Assembly: GCA_016210745.1 (NCBI GenBank) | Contig: JACQTO010000224.1 | Span: 1 to 43,342, forward strand | Length of the DNA stretch: 43,342 nucleotides | Direction: 5' to 3' | Source of the DNA: Betaproteobacteria bacterium | Lineage (GTDB): Bacteria > Pseudomonadota > Gammaproteobacteria > Burkholderiales > SG8-39 | Part shown: positions 28,129-37,058 of the stretch, one piece after another | How the letters are laid out: each line of letters begins with the position of its first letter | Numbering within the stretch: the first letter of the stretch is position 1 | Notes under the pieces: model-generated | What the model was told of the DNA's origin: nothing | What the model saw: only the letters and a program-made list of their open reading frames with translations | The model's database searches: none | Translations under genes and position numbers: made by a program

Positions 28129-28971
28129 ATGGCGAAAGAAGAACTGACATCGACCCGCAGGGAACCGGTCTTTCCGGCGAATGCGCTGACCGAACGCGTC
28201 ATTGCCGAGAAGCAGGGCGCAATCGGCTGGATCACTTTCAACAATCCGGCTCGGCGCAACGCCATGTCCGTGGACATGTGGGAGGCGATTCCCAAGGTGC
28301 TCGATCGCTTCGAGGCCGACGCGCAGGTCCGTGTCGTCGTTCTTTGCGGCGCAGGCGACAAGGCATTCGTTTCTGGCGCCGACATTTCCCAATTCGAAGC
28401 GCAGCGTTCAGGTGCCGAGGCGGTGCAGCGCTACGAAGACATCTGCGAGGGTGCGCAAGTTCGGCTGCAAGAGTCCGATAAGCCCGTGATCGCCATGATC
28501 CAGGGCTTCTGCCTGGGGGCGGGGATCAATATCGCGCTCGCAAGCGATCTTCGAATTGCAGCCGACGATGCCCGCTTCGGTATTCCTGCGGCCAAGATGG
28601 GAATCGGCTACCGGGTGTCCTCGACCAAAAACCTCGTCGACACCGTGGGGGCGGCGAACGCCCGCGAAGTGCTGCTGACTGCGCGCCAGTTCTCCGCCGA
28701 GGAGGCGAAGGCGATGGGGCTGGTGCATCGCGTGACCCCGGCTGCGGAACTCGAGGCCCTGGTCGCGGAGTACTGTTCCGCGATTTCAACCAATGCGCCG
28801 CTCACGATGCGCACCGCCAAACGCATTATTCGCGAGCTGTTGAAGTCACCCGCGGGGTTCGACGCCGAGAGTTGCACGGCGCTGGTGAAGCAGTGCTTCG
28901 AGAGCGCGGATTACGTAGAGGGCCGGCGCGCTTTCATGGAAAAGCGACGGCCGGTGTTCGACGGCAAATAG
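28129..28971 (+). CDS. Enoyl-CoA hydratase/isomerase (crotonase) family protein
   Basis: A crotonase-fold protein of 280 residues acting on an acyl-CoA thioester. The two oxyanion-hole segments are clear (AFVSGADISQF near 80-89, GFCLGAGINIAL near 126-137). The acid/base glutamates of classical enoyl-CoA hydratase are not conserved: Ala154 replaces the Glu of the PEIKLG-type motif, and the later Glu is also missing from GIGYRVSSTKNL. A plain hydratase reaction is therefore doubtful. The start at 28129 gives a normal N terminus; the frame is open for 29 more codons. Confidence 0.88.
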   Translation: MAKEELTSTRREPVFPANALTERVIAEKQGAIGWITFNNPARRNAMSVDMWEAIPKVLDRFEADAQVRVVVLCGAGDKAFVSGADISQFEAQRSGAEAVQRYEDICEGAQVRLQESDKPVIAMIQGFCLGAGINIALASDLRIAADDARFGIPAAKMGIGYRVSSTKNLVDTVGAANAREVLLTARQFSAEEAKAMGLVHRVTPAAELEALVAEYCSAISTNAPLTMRTAKRIIRELLKSPAGFDAESCTALVKQCFESADYVEGRRAFMEKRRPVFDGK

Positions 28972-29020
28972 ACGGTTTTGTCGTCCAGCGTGAGGATATC
29001 GGCTGTGACATCGAGCATGT

Positions 29021-29905
29021 TCACACCGAAACAAGGACGTCGCACTGGGATTCGGCCAGAACACGTTTCGTGACGCTGCCGAGCAATAACTCTTCGATCA
29101 CGTTTGCTCCGTGCTTGCCCATTACAATCAAATCGCAGTTTTGCTCTTGCTCCTGCTGAATGATGCGCAACATAGGGTCTCCTCGTATCACGAGGATCAG
29201 CGCGGCGTCAGACGGTAGTTCAGCTTCTTCGTTCAACGCTTGCAGCTTTTGAAGAGCTTCCTGCTTGGCGATGAGGCGATAGTGTTCGATGGTGTCCTCG
29301 TCGACGCTCGCGTATCGCAACTGTCCCTCGAATGGAACTTCAAAAGCGTGCAGCAATACAATTTTCGCGTGGGGCGCGATAAGCTGTGCATTTCTGATTG
29401 CGGGTAAGGACGACGGCGAAAAATCAACAGGTACGAGCAATGTCCGATAGGGCTCATGAACGACCTGTTTTACGACAAGTATCGGACATTTCGCCCTGCT
29501 GAGCATCCTCTCTGCGGTCGAACCCAGCAGCAGATGCCGTGCGAAGCTCTCGCCTCGGGCACCACAAACCAGCAAGCTCGTAGCCTTTGCATCGACTTCC
29601 TGGGCCAACTCTGCAAGCAAGGCGCCCGCCACGACACGAGTGCCGACGGACACGCCATAGCGTTTCAACAGCGCTGCTGCTAGGTCGCGGAGTTTTTCCC
29701 GCGCGCTATCGAGAACCCGCTGTTGCAGGTCTTCCGTGGATTCCCCCATGAGCTGCCTTAGCCTCTCCAACAGCGCGAGGTCGGCCACATGAAGTAAATC
29801 CAACGGCGCTCTCGTTTCCTTGCTCAGTAGTGCGGCGCGCTCGACAGCACGGCGAGCAGGTGTCGAAAGATCGGTCGCAGCCAACAGGCGATCCAGTCTT
29901 GTCAT
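29021..29905 (-). CDS. Tandem-domain universal stress protein
   Basis: A 294-residue protein made of two Usp domains (about 1-145 and 150-294). Both retain the ATP-binding pattern G-2x-G-9x-G-S (GARGESFARHLLLGS in the first, GKHGANVIEELLLGS in the second), so both halves may bind nucleotide. Such proteins support survival in stress and low oxygen. The ATG at 29905 follows GGGAAAG; a longer frame upstream adds a basic, unrelated extension. It is divergent from the cation ATPase and separated by 150 bases containing an inverted repeat. Confidence 0.9.
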   Translation of the reverse strand: MTRLDRLLAATDLSTPARRAVERAALLSKETRAPLDLLHVADLALLERLRQLMGESTEDLQQRVLDSAREKLRDLAAALLKRYGVSVGTRVVAGALLAELAQEVDAKATSLLVCGARGESFARHLLLGSTAERMLSRAKCPILVVKQVVHEPYRTLLVPVDFSPSSLPAIRNAQLIAPHAKIVLLHAFEVPFEGQLRYASVDEDTIEHYRLIAKQEALQKLQALNEEAELPSDAALILVIRGDPMLRIIQQEQEQNCDLIVMGKHGANVIEELLLGSVTKRVLAESQCDVLVSV

Positions 29906-29996
29906 GGCTATCTTCCCTTTCCTCAAATGCCGATCTTTGTTTGCCGGGATCAAGCGCCACAAGAGTGACCGTCCTGTCCGGCCGGTTCGACGGTCT

Positions 29997-30031
29997 GTGA
30001 TAAGTCCAGCATAATTCTCAGGCATTATCAC
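29997..30031. promoter_or_regulatory. Inverted repeat GTGATAA/TTATCAC between divergent stress genes
   Basis: Perfect 7-bp arms (29997-30003 and 30025-30031) separated by 21 bases lie in the divergent region between the Usp and P-type ATPase genes. An ATCAA half-site, as found in FNR/ANR boxes, occurs at 29949-29953, but its partner half is poor. A shared regulator for both genes is inferred, not shown. Confidence 0.3.
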
Positions 30032-30055
30032 TCATACTGTAAATGAGCGACAGGC

Positions 30056-32854
30056 ATGCCATTTTTCGCGACACACAGAGACCGCGTATTGTCGATGACT
30101 AAACGCTTGACTGACCGCGACATCGATTCACCCCGGCCGATGAGCTGGCACACCCTGAGTCGCGCGGAGATCGAGCAGGCGCTGAAAACCGGAGCAGATG
30201 GTCTGCGCGATGCCGAAGCGGGCCGGCGTATTGTTCAATACGGGCCGAATCGACTGGCCCCTCCGAAACGGCGCGGTCCATTGCTGCGGCTGCTCATGCA
30301 GTTCAATAACATCCTGCTTTACGTGATGATGGGCGCGGCCGTGATCACCGCGTTCCTGGGCCATTGGGTCGATACCGGCGTGCTGCTGGCCGCGGTGGTG
30401 ATCAACGCGATCATCGGTTTCATCCAGGAAGGCAAAGCCGAGGCTGCACTCGATGCCATTCGCGCCATGTTGTCTCCGCGTGCGATGGTGATCCGCAACG
30501 GCCGCCGCCGCGAGATCGAGGCTGCCGAGCTGGTTCCGGGCGATCGGGTGGTACTGGCCTCCGGTGACCGCGTACCGGCGGATTTACGCCTGGTTTCAGT
30601 CAAGGAGCTGCGCGTCGAAGAGGCGGCACTGACCGGCGAATCCCTGCCGGTCGAGAAGAGCACGGAGACAGTCAACATCGACGCACCGCTGGGCGACCGA
30701 TACGGTATGGCCTATTCGGGCACCCTGGTGGTTTATGGACAGGCCACCGGCATCGTCGTCGCCACGGGCAGCATGACCGAGTTGGGCAGGATCAACCAGA
30801 TGCTTGCCGGCATCCAGAGCCTGTCCACGCCCTTGCTGCGCCAGATCGACCGCTTTGGGCGCGTGCTTGCCCTTGTCATACTTGCGATTTCCGCCGCGAC
30901 CTTCGTGCTCGGCACCCTGTGGCGCGATCACGCGCCCTCGGAAATGTTCATGATGGTCGTGGCACTGGCCGCGTCGGCCATTCCCGAGGGCCTTCCGGCA
31001 ATCATGACCATCACGCTCGCGCTCGGGGTGCAACGCATGGCCAGGCGCAACGCCATCATCCGCCGCCTGCCTGCCGTCGAGGCGTTGGGATCGGTGACGG
31101 TGATCTGCTCCGATAAGACGGGCACGCTGACACGCAATGAAATGACTGTGCAGCGCGTGGTCTGTGCCGCTCACGTGTTCGATGTCGGTGGCGTTGGCTA
31201 TGCCCCGGTAGGCGATATCAGCATTGACGGTCGCATCATCGATGTCGGCCACTACCCTGCTCTTTCCGCGGCGATCCGCACGGGCGTGCTTTGCAACGAT
31301 GCCGTTCTGCGTGAAGAGGACGGCCTGTGGCGGGTAGAAGGCGATCCCACCGAAGGTGCTTTGCTCGTGGCGGGCGGCAAGGCCGGGTTTTTGCAGCATA
31401 TCGGTGATGCCGCGTGGCCACGGATCGACTCCATTCCGTTCGAGTCTCAGCATCGTTTCATGGCCACCCATCATCGCGATACCCACGGCGAATCCTGGAT
31501 TTTCGTCAAAGGCGCGCCCGAACCGATTCTTGACATGTGTACGTTCCAGCTGGACCACAACGGCGAGCATTCGCTTGATGTCGATTACTGGCGCCGCATG
31601 GCGACCGATACGGCGGCCCAAGGCCTGCGTCTGCTCGCGTTGGCCAGCAAGCGTTCGGCCCCGGCGCTCGGCAAACTGAGCTTTGCCGACGTGGAAGACG
31701 GATACACGCTGCTTGCCTTGGTCGGTATCATCGACCCGCCGCGTGAGGAAGCCATCCGCGCCGTGGGTGAATGCCATCACGCGGGCATTCGGGTCAAGAT
31801 GATTACCGGCGATCACGTCGAAACGGCGCGCGCTATCGGTGCCCAGCTTGCCATCGGCGTCGGCAAGCCGGCGATTACCGGTGCGGAACTTGCCATCATG
31901 AACGATGCCGCCCTGCGCCGCGTGGCCATGGAGGTCGATGTGTTTGCCCGTGCTAGCCCGGAGCACAAGCTGCGCTTGGTGCAGGCCCTGCAGGACGACG
32001 GCCAGGTAGTGGCGATGACTGGCGACGGGGTGAACGATGCCCCAGCGCTCAAGTGCGCCGACGTGGGTGTGGCAATGGGCAGGAAGGGTACCGAGGCGGC
32101 CAAGGAAGCGTCCGACATGGTGTTGGCCGACGACAACTTTGCCACCATCGCGACCGCTGTTCGTGAAGGCCGGGCGGTCTACGACAACTTGAAAAAATTC
32201 ATCTTGTTCATGCTGCCCACGAACGGCGGTGAAGCTCTGGTCGTGATCGCGGCCATACTGTTCGAGCTGACCTTGCCCATGACCCCGGCGCAGGTGCTGT
32301 GGATCAATATGGTCACATCGAGCACGCTGGGCCTCGCACTTGCCTTCGAGCCCGCCGAGCGTGGCATCATGAACCGTCGTCCCCGGCCGCCTAGCGAAGC
32401 CCTGTTGTCCTCTTTCTTCATCTGGCGGGTACTGATGGTTTCGGTTCTGATGATGACCGGCGCGCTCGGTCTTTTTCTGTGGGAGCTGAACGACGGTACC
32501 AGCATCGAAACCGCGCGCACGATGGCCGTCAATGCAGTGGTCGCAGCGGAAATGTTTTATCTGGTCAACAGTCGCTACATTCTCTCGCCCGTAACGAACT
32601 GGAAAGGGTTGACCGGGAACCGTTATGTACTGATTGCCATCGCCGCCTGCGTCCCGCTGCAAATCGCGTACACTCACGCCACTGCCATGCAGGCCATTTT
32701 TGACTCGGCAGATCTATCGGCGCTGGAATGGGTCAAGGCCCTGGGTGCGGGGTTGTTGGTGTTCAGCGTCGCCGAGCTGGAGAAGTTCCTGATCCGGCAT
32801 ACCCACTTGGCCTCGCGCGTCGCCCCAGCATCAGCAATGCCATCGACCCAGTGA
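30056..32854 (+). CDS. P-type cation-transporting ATPase (PacL/CtpF-like, P2 type)
   Basis: A 932-residue membrane pump. It has an N-terminal cation ATPase domain (WHTLSRAEIEQALKTGADGL), the actuator TGES motif and TM4 PEGLPA. The phosphorylation site is DKTGTLT (Asp353), and TGDGVNDAP lies near 655-663. Around ten membrane segments fit the family. TM4 keeps the PEGLP cation motif, but TM6 reads NMVTSSTLGLALAFEP, so the Asp found four residues after the Asn in SERCA is Ser here. The cation cannot be assigned. An alternative start is ATG 30095. A Usp gene follows 10 bases later. Confidence 0.92.
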   Translation: MPFFATHRDRVLSMTKRLTDRDIDSPRPMSWHTLSRAEIEQALKTGADGLRDAEAGRRIVQYGPNRLAPPKRRGPLLRLLMQFNNILLYVMMGAAVITAFLGHWVDTGVLLAAVVINAIIGFIQEGKAEAALDAIRAMLSPRAMVIRNGRRREIEAAELVPGDRVVLASGDRVPADLRLVSVKELRVEEAALTGESLPVEKSTETVNIDAPLGDRYGMAYSGTLVVYGQATGIVVATGSMTELGRINQMLAGIQSLSTPLLRQIDRFGRVLALVILAISAATFVLGTLWRDHAPSEMFMMVVALAASAIPEGLPAIMTITLALGVQRMARRNAIIRRLPAVEALGSVTVICSDKTGTLTRNEMTVQRVVCAAHVFDVGGVGYAPVGDISIDGRIIDVGHYPALSAAIRTGVLCNDAVLREEDGLWRVEGDPTEGALLVAGGKAGFLQHIGDAAWPRIDSIPFESQHRFMATHHRDTHGESWIFVKGAPEPILDMCTFQLDHNGEHSLDVDYWRRMATDTAAQGLRLLALASKRSAPALGKLSFADVEDGYTLLALVGIIDPPREEAIRAVGECHHAGIRVKMITGDHVETARAIGAQLAIGVGKPAITGAELAIMNDAALRRVAMEVDVFARASPEHKLRLVQALQDDGQVVAMTGDGVNDAPALKCADVGVAMGRKGTEAAKEASDMVLADDNFATIATAVREGRAVYDNLKKFILFMLPTNGGEALVVIAAILFELTLPMTPAQVLWINMVTSSTLGLALAFEPAERGIMNRRPRPPSEALLSSFFIWRVLMVSVLMMTGALGLFLWELNDGTSIETARTMAVNAVVAAEMFYLVNSRYILSPVTNWKGLTGNRYVLIAIAACVPLQIAYTHATAMQAIFDSADLSALEWVKALGAGLLVFSVAELEKFLIRHTHLASRVAPASAMPSTQ

Positions 32855-32864
32855 GGAAGTACTC

Positions 32865-33746
32865 ATGAGCGCAAGCCTTGTGACACAGCCTGCCCGTCTA
32901 TTGCTGGCGACCGACCTTAGCGCCCGATGTGATCGCGCGCTGGATCGGGCGGCGCAGCTCGCCGAGGAGTGGCACGCCGAATTGATCGCACTAAATGTCC
33001 TCGATATCGCGGCTTCACCCGATCAGGCATTGGCTTGGGCCACCGGCGCGAATGACGATCAGGTGTTCAACATCGCCCGACGACAACTTGCGCGTGATCT
33101 TTCGGGGCTGCATATCCATGCGACTATGCGGATGGCACGTGCCGGCGATGCAGCAGCCGCCATTCGGGACGTTGCCGCCCGCACCGATAGTGGCCTGGTC
33201 GTCACCGGCGTGGCATGCAACGAAGTCCTCGGCCGTTTCCTGCTGGGATCGACCGTCGAACGCCTTGCCCGCACTCTGCCACAACCTCTCCTTGTTGTGC
33301 GCAACCGTGCGCGCAGCCCTTATCGACGGGTAGTCGTCGCCACCGATTTTTCGGACTCTTCGCGCCACGCGCTGCTCGCTGCTGCCCGCCTTTTGCCAGG
33401 GCGAGAACTGATCCTCTACCACGCCTATCAGAGCCCGTCCTCCGGAATTTCCAACAACCTGCCTCATGTCCATCTCAGCCGCGAGATCGAGCAGGGTGAA
33501 TATGCAGATTTCCTGGCTGCGAGCAAACTGCCCGCCGATGTTACGGTACGACCCGCGATCGAGCATGGCGCCCTGGAAATATCGCTGACTCGATATGTCC
33601 GCAATCATGAAATCGAGCTGGTCCTGATGGGCACGCACGGCCGAAGCGGTGTCATGAGCATTCTGCTCGGCAGTTCAGCGACCAATCTGCTCAATTGGCT
33701 GCCTTGCGATGTACTGGTCGTGCGCGAGCCGCGGGCTATCACGTAA
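32865..33746 (+). CDS. Tandem-domain universal stress protein
   Basis: A 293-residue protein with two Usp domains. The second domain keeps the full ATP-binding pattern (GTHGRSGVMSILLGS). In the first the second glycine of the motif is Cys (GVACNEVLGRFLLGS), so nucleotide binding there may be lost. It begins 10 bases after the cation ATPase with a GAGGAAG ribosome site, so the two are almost certainly co-transcribed. It converges on the Kef-type antiporter gene, 28 bases away. Confidence 0.9.
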   Translation: MSASLVTQPARLLLATDLSARCDRALDRAAQLAEEWHAELIALNVLDIAASPDQALAWATGANDDQVFNIARRQLARDLSGLHIHATMRMARAGDAAAAIRDVAARTDSGLVVTGVACNEVLGRFLLGSTVERLARTLPQPLLVVRNRARSPYRRVVVATDFSDSSRHALLAAARLLPGRELILYHAYQSPSSGISNNLPHVHLSREIEQGEYADFLAASKLPADVTVRPAIEHGALEISLTRYVRNHEIELVLMGTHGRSGVMSILLGSSATNLLNWLPCDVLVVREPRAIT

Positions 33747-33774
33747 ACCTCGATCCGATCGCGACCTTTCGCTG

Positions 33775-35496
33775 CTATCCGTGGCTGGGTGCCGTGACCG
33801 TTTGCCGCGGGGCGAAACGCTCCAGAACATGGCTCGCCATGCCCTTGGCCAACTCTTCCTCGCCGAAGAAAACCGTGCCAATTCCATCCTTGCGCAGCAA
33901 TAGCGATTCGTCCTCGCTATGGGTGCGCAGCACGATTTCGATGCTCGGATTGAGTTTGCGCGCCGTGTCGACCATTTGCCGAAGATTCAGCGGATCGGGA
34001 GCTGCGACCACAAGCATGGCGGCGTCGGCAATGTGCGCCTGGATCAGCGCAGCCGGATCGGTGGCATCCCCTGAAACGGCGACCATTCCTTTCTTGCGCA
34101 AGTCTTCTACCAGCTCGCGGTTCTGTTCCGCGACCACATAGGGGATGCCGTGCGCGTCCAGCGCCTTGGCAATGCGGCGTCCTACCCGGCCATAACCCAC
34201 CAGGACAACTTGCCCTTCGAGGTACTTGCGTTCGGTGCTCATGGGTAGCTCGGCATACGGGTCTTGCCGCCGTTCCAGCCCGCGGGCTAGTTCCGACCTT
34301 TCGAGTATCCAGCGCCGAAACGGCGTAATCGCGGCAAACACAAAAGGATTCAATGCAATCGAAATCAGCGCACCTGCAAGGACCAGACTCATGCCTTCGG
34401 CGGGCAGCAATCCGAGCGACAAACCCAAGCCGGCCAGGATAAAAGAGAACTCCCCGATCTGCGCCAAACTGGCCGCGACCGTCAATGCAGTATTGAGCGG
34501 GTAGCGAAACGCGATTACGAGTGCCGCCGCCGCAAGTGATTTGCCGAGAATGATGATGGCAATAACACCAAGTACGTGGATGGGCTTCTCGATCAGGATC
34601 GTGGGATTGAACAACATGCCCACCGATACGAAAAACAGCACTGAGAAGGCGTCGCGCAGCGGCAGGGATTCTTCGGCCGCGCGGTGGCTGAACTCGGATT
34701 CGCGCATCACCATGCCGCCAAAAAATGCGCCCAGGGCGAACGATACGTTGAACAGTGCCGCCGCTCCGTAGGCAATGCCGAGCGCTGTCGCGATCACAGA
34801 CAAGGTGAATAGTTCGCGCGAACCAGTGCGCGCCACCTGCCACAACAGCCACGGCAGCACGCGACGGCCAACAATCATCATCAGGGCGATGAAAGCTGAA
34901 ACCTGCAATAGCGTTTGCCCGATGGTCGTCCAAAGAGGTTTGGCCACTGCGATTTCGACGGTCGAGCCTCCTAGTACACTCGCGAGCGGAGGTAACAACA
35001 CCAAAACCAGCACGGTTGCCAAGTCTTCGACGACCAGCCAGCCAACCGCGATCCGCCCATTCATCGAATCGAGCACGCCCCTGACTTCGAGCGCCTTAAG
35101 CAGGACCACGGTACTCGCGCAGGACAGCGACAGCCCGAAGATCAACCCGCTTCCCCAGCTCCAGTCCCACCACCAGGCCATGAACATGCCCAATACCGTT
35201 GCCAACCCCATCTGCACCACCGCGCCGGGGATGGCAATGCGTCTTACCGCGAGCAGGTCATCGAGCGAGAAATGCAGCCCGACACCGAACATCAGCAACA
35301 TGACGCCGATCTCCGACAACTGAGAGGCGATATGCGTATCGGCCACGAAACCGGGCGTCGCCGGGCCGATGATGATGCCTGCAACCAGGTAGCCGACCAG
35401 CGCCGGCACCTTGATCCGCTCGGCGACGAATCCGAGGATTAAAGCGACGCCGAAGCCGGCGGTAATGGTGGTGATCAGAGAGATGTTGTGATCCAT
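33775..35496 (-). CDS. Kef/YbaL-type monovalent cation:proton antiporter
   Basis: A 573-residue CPA2-family transporter. About twelve membrane segments span residues 5-390 (LVGYLVAGIIIGP, VEDLATVLVLVLLPP, NVSFALGAFFGGMVM). A cytoplasmic RCK/TrkA-N domain with the nucleotide motif GYGRVGRRIAKAL follows from about 415. It probably exchanges K+ or Na+ for protons under nucleotide or redox control. It resembles YbaL more than KefC because no glutathione-binding linker is obvious. Association with Usp genes suggests a stress role. Confidence 0.9.
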   Translation of the reverse strand: MDHNISLITTITAGFGVALILGFVAERIKVPALVGYLVAGIIIGPATPGFVADTHIASQLSEIGVMLLMFGVGLHFSLDDLLAVRRIAIPGAVVQMGLATVLGMFMAWWWDWSWGSGLIFGLSLSCASTVVLLKALEVRGVLDSMNGRIAVGWLVVEDLATVLVLVLLPPLASVLGGSTVEIAVAKPLWTTIGQTLLQVSAFIALMMIVGRRVLPWLLWQVARTGSRELFTLSVIATALGIAYGAAALFNVSFALGAFFGGMVMRESEFSHRAAEESLPLRDAFSVLFFVSVGMLFNPTILIEKPIHVLGVIAIIILGKSLAAAALVIAFRYPLNTALTVAASLAQIGEFSFILAGLGLSLGLLPAEGMSLVLAGALISIALNPFVFAAITPFRRWILERSELARGLERRQDPYAELPMSTERKYLEGQVVLVGYGRVGRRIAKALDAHGIPYVVAEQNRELVEDLRKKGMVAVSGDATDPAALIQAHIADAAMLVVAAPDPLNLRQMVDTARKLNPSIEIVLRTHSEDESLLLRKDGIGTVFFGEEELAKGMASHVLERFAPRQTVTAPSHG

Positions 35497-35689
35497 TCAG
35501 TTCCCTTCGTTGCGCCGCCGGATGAGGCTGAGCTATGCCCTAAACTGGATGTCAGGAAGGCAACCTCGGTTAGCGTCAAGAAGATTGCCCGTCGACGCGC
35601 CGATCGAGTCCGTCAGGCGATTTTAGCGGGATTGCTTCGTCGCTACACTTGTATGGCTTTTCATTGGGTTTGTTGTCCGGGAGCGCGCA

Positions 35690-35718
35690 TTGTGTTTCGT
35701 GTTCCCCAGCGTTAGATT
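35690..35718 (+). promoter_or_regulatory. Candidate promoter of the first Bug receptor gene
   Basis: TTGTGT (35690-35695) and TAGATT (35713-35718) are 17 bases apart. The module is similar to that at 28013-28041 through the spacer and about 40 bases downstream. It lies 63 bases upstream of the ATG of the broken receptor at 35781. The rest of the 284-base gap before this gene shows nothing recognisable. Confidence 0.42.
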
Positions 35719-35780
35719 GTCACGATGTGGGTGGGCTCAGGTTTTTCACGCACGCTGGCCAGCAATTGCGGAGGCGGATC

Positions 35781-36326
35781 ATGTGTCGTTTGCTAAGCAC
35801 GATGTTTGCCTTGTGCATCACCGCTGGTGCCTTGGCGCAGGGTGCCTATCCGAGCCGGCCTATCACCATGGTTGTCGGTTTCGCGCCCAGCGGGGGCGCG
35901 GACACCGTTGCGCGGATCATCGCCAGGAAACTGAGCGAGATCTGGGACAAAACGTCGTGCTCGAGAACCGGCCGGGCGCAGGTGGCAGCATCGCGGCTGA
36001 CGCGGTCGCCAAAGCTCGCCACCACCGGTGCGACGCGGTCGCCATTTCTCCCCGATGTGCCAACGATCGCCGAATCCGGCTATCCGGGCTACGAAGCGAC
36101 CAATTGGTACGCGTACATGGCGCCGGGCAGGACGTCCACGGAAATTGTCGCGCGGCTGAATCGCGAGCTGGTGAAGGTGCTGGAGACGCCTGAAGTCCGC
36201 GACCAGCTATTTACGCACGGGATGGAGCCGATGCCGGGGTCGAGCGAAGCGCTCGCCAAATACATCGAGCGCGAACTCGCGGTCTGGGGCAAGGTGGTGA
36301 AGGAAGCCGGTATCCGGGCCGAGTAG
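35781..36326 (+). pseudogene. Broken Bug/TctC-type solute receptor (tripartite tricarboxylate transporter family)
   Basis: The 5' part encodes a signal peptide (MCRLLSTMFALCITAGALAQ) and the family start YPSRPITMVVGFAPSGGADT. At about 35944-35946 a single base appears lost from a GGG run: the continuation GQNVVLENRPGAGGSIAADA is in another frame. Near 36020 that frame stops matching and the original frame resumes with SPFLPDVPTIAESGYPGYEA. Roughly 170 residues of the central domain are absent. The C-terminal part is intact to the stop. Intact family members are about 320 residues. Confidence 0.88.
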
Positions 36327-36355
36327 CCGATCGCGTTCGCTCGCCGGCTAGGAAT

Positions 36356-36778
36356 TCAGCTAAGAATGGTGAATGACTTGACCCTGGAAAAATCGCGGTC
36401 GTGCGTGACCAGGGCCTCGGCGTCGACCGCGATCGCGCTCGCCAGCTGAATCGCGTCGGCGAGCTTGAGCTTCAGCGACGCACGGAAGCGCGCCGCACTC
36501 TCGGCAATGTCCGCGGTCAGGTCGACCACCTGCCACGATTCCATCACCCTGCGATAGCGCTTGGCGAGCGCCTCCTCGCCGGCGCTCAAGGGCCCCGTCA
36601 GGACTTCGGCGATCGTAATCGATGCCACCGCGAAGAGAACATCGCCGGCCGCCTGCCTGTCGAACAGCGGCTGGAAACGCGGCGCGTACTTGGGGTGGGA
36701 TTCCAGCGCATAGATGACGGGTGCCGTGTCGATCAGCACGAGCGCGCCCGGAGGCAGTGCCGACAGGTCTAGCGGTTC
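36356..36778 (-). CDS. PIN-domain ribonuclease toxin (VapC-like)
   Basis: A 140-residue PIN-domain protein. The acidic active-site residues are visible in LIDTAPVIYALE, in the central ITIAEVLTGP, in KLADAIQLASA, and in the final THDRDF. PIN toxins cleave RNA. The start is set at GTG 36778, which gives the common EPLDLSALPPG opening and a 10-base overlap with the antitoxin; an in-frame ATG at 36826 would add an arginine-rich 16-residue extension. It is the second gene of a toxin-antitoxin pair. Confidence 0.85.
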   Translation of the reverse strand, partial: EPLDLSALPPGALVLIDTAPVIYALESHPKYAPRFQPLFDRQAAGDVLFAVASITIAEVLTGPLSAGEEALAKRYRRVMESWQVVDLTADIAESAARFRASLKLKLADAIQLASAIAVDAEALVTHDRDFSRVKSFTILS

Positions 36779-37023
36779 CACTCGTCGCGCAGCCGGCGAA
36801 GGGTTTTCGCGCTGTCTTTGCCCCACAGGCCTCGGCCTGAGCCTGCGAGTCCCGCGAGCGACTTCTGCTGGCGCGCGCCTGCCGCCTGCGCGAACGGCAC
36901 CAGCGCCGCGACCGGGCGGCCGCGGCGCGTGATGACGGTCGCGCGCCCCTTTTCGGCCTCATCGAGCAGAGCAGGCAGCTGGCTGCGGGCGTCTTCGACA
37001 CCTTTGCGATTGGGGCGGGTCAT
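36769..37023 (-). CDS. Phd/YefM-type antitoxin
   Basis: An 84-residue antitoxin. The N-terminal DNA-binding fold is recognisable by DARSQLPALLDEAEKGRATV and TRRGRPVAALVPF. The C-terminal part (LWGKDSAKTLRRLRDEW) would wrap the toxin. The ATG at 37023 is the likely start; the frame is open upstream, but a promoter with an operator-like palindrome occupies that sequence. It overlaps the PIN toxin gene by 10 bases, a typical coupled arrangement. Confidence 0.85.
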   Translation of the reverse strand: MTRPNRKGVEDARSQLPALLDEAEKGRATVITRRGRPVAALVPFAQAAGARQQKSLAGLAGSGRGLWGKDSAKTLRRLRDEWNR

Positions 37024-37029
37024 GCCGGA

Positions 37030-37058
37030 ACTGTACAGTCCGTACGGACAGCGGTCAA
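37030..37058 (-). promoter_or_regulatory. Promoter and operator of the toxin-antitoxin pair
   Basis: On the minus strand, TTGACC (37053-37058) and TACAGT (37030-37035) are 17 bases apart. The spacer contains the perfect 12-base palindrome GTCCGTACGGAC (37038-37049), next to a second palindrome CTGTACAG (37031-37038) covering the -10. Phd-family antitoxins repress their own promoter by binding such sites (established). Transcription should start at or next to the antitoxin ATG (37023), implying a leaderless mRNA. Confidence 0.6.

Noticed and set aside
29940-29955. A full FNR/ANR box upstream of the Usp/ATPase pair
   Set aside because: Only the ATCAA half matches; the other half-site (TTTGC) is too far from TTGAT to claim a site.
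30596-32677. Long minus-strand open frame of 693 codons opposite the P-type ATPase
   Set aside because: It is the antisense shadow of a clearly coding gene in GC-rich DNA; the translation is His/Arg/Gln-rich with no motifs.
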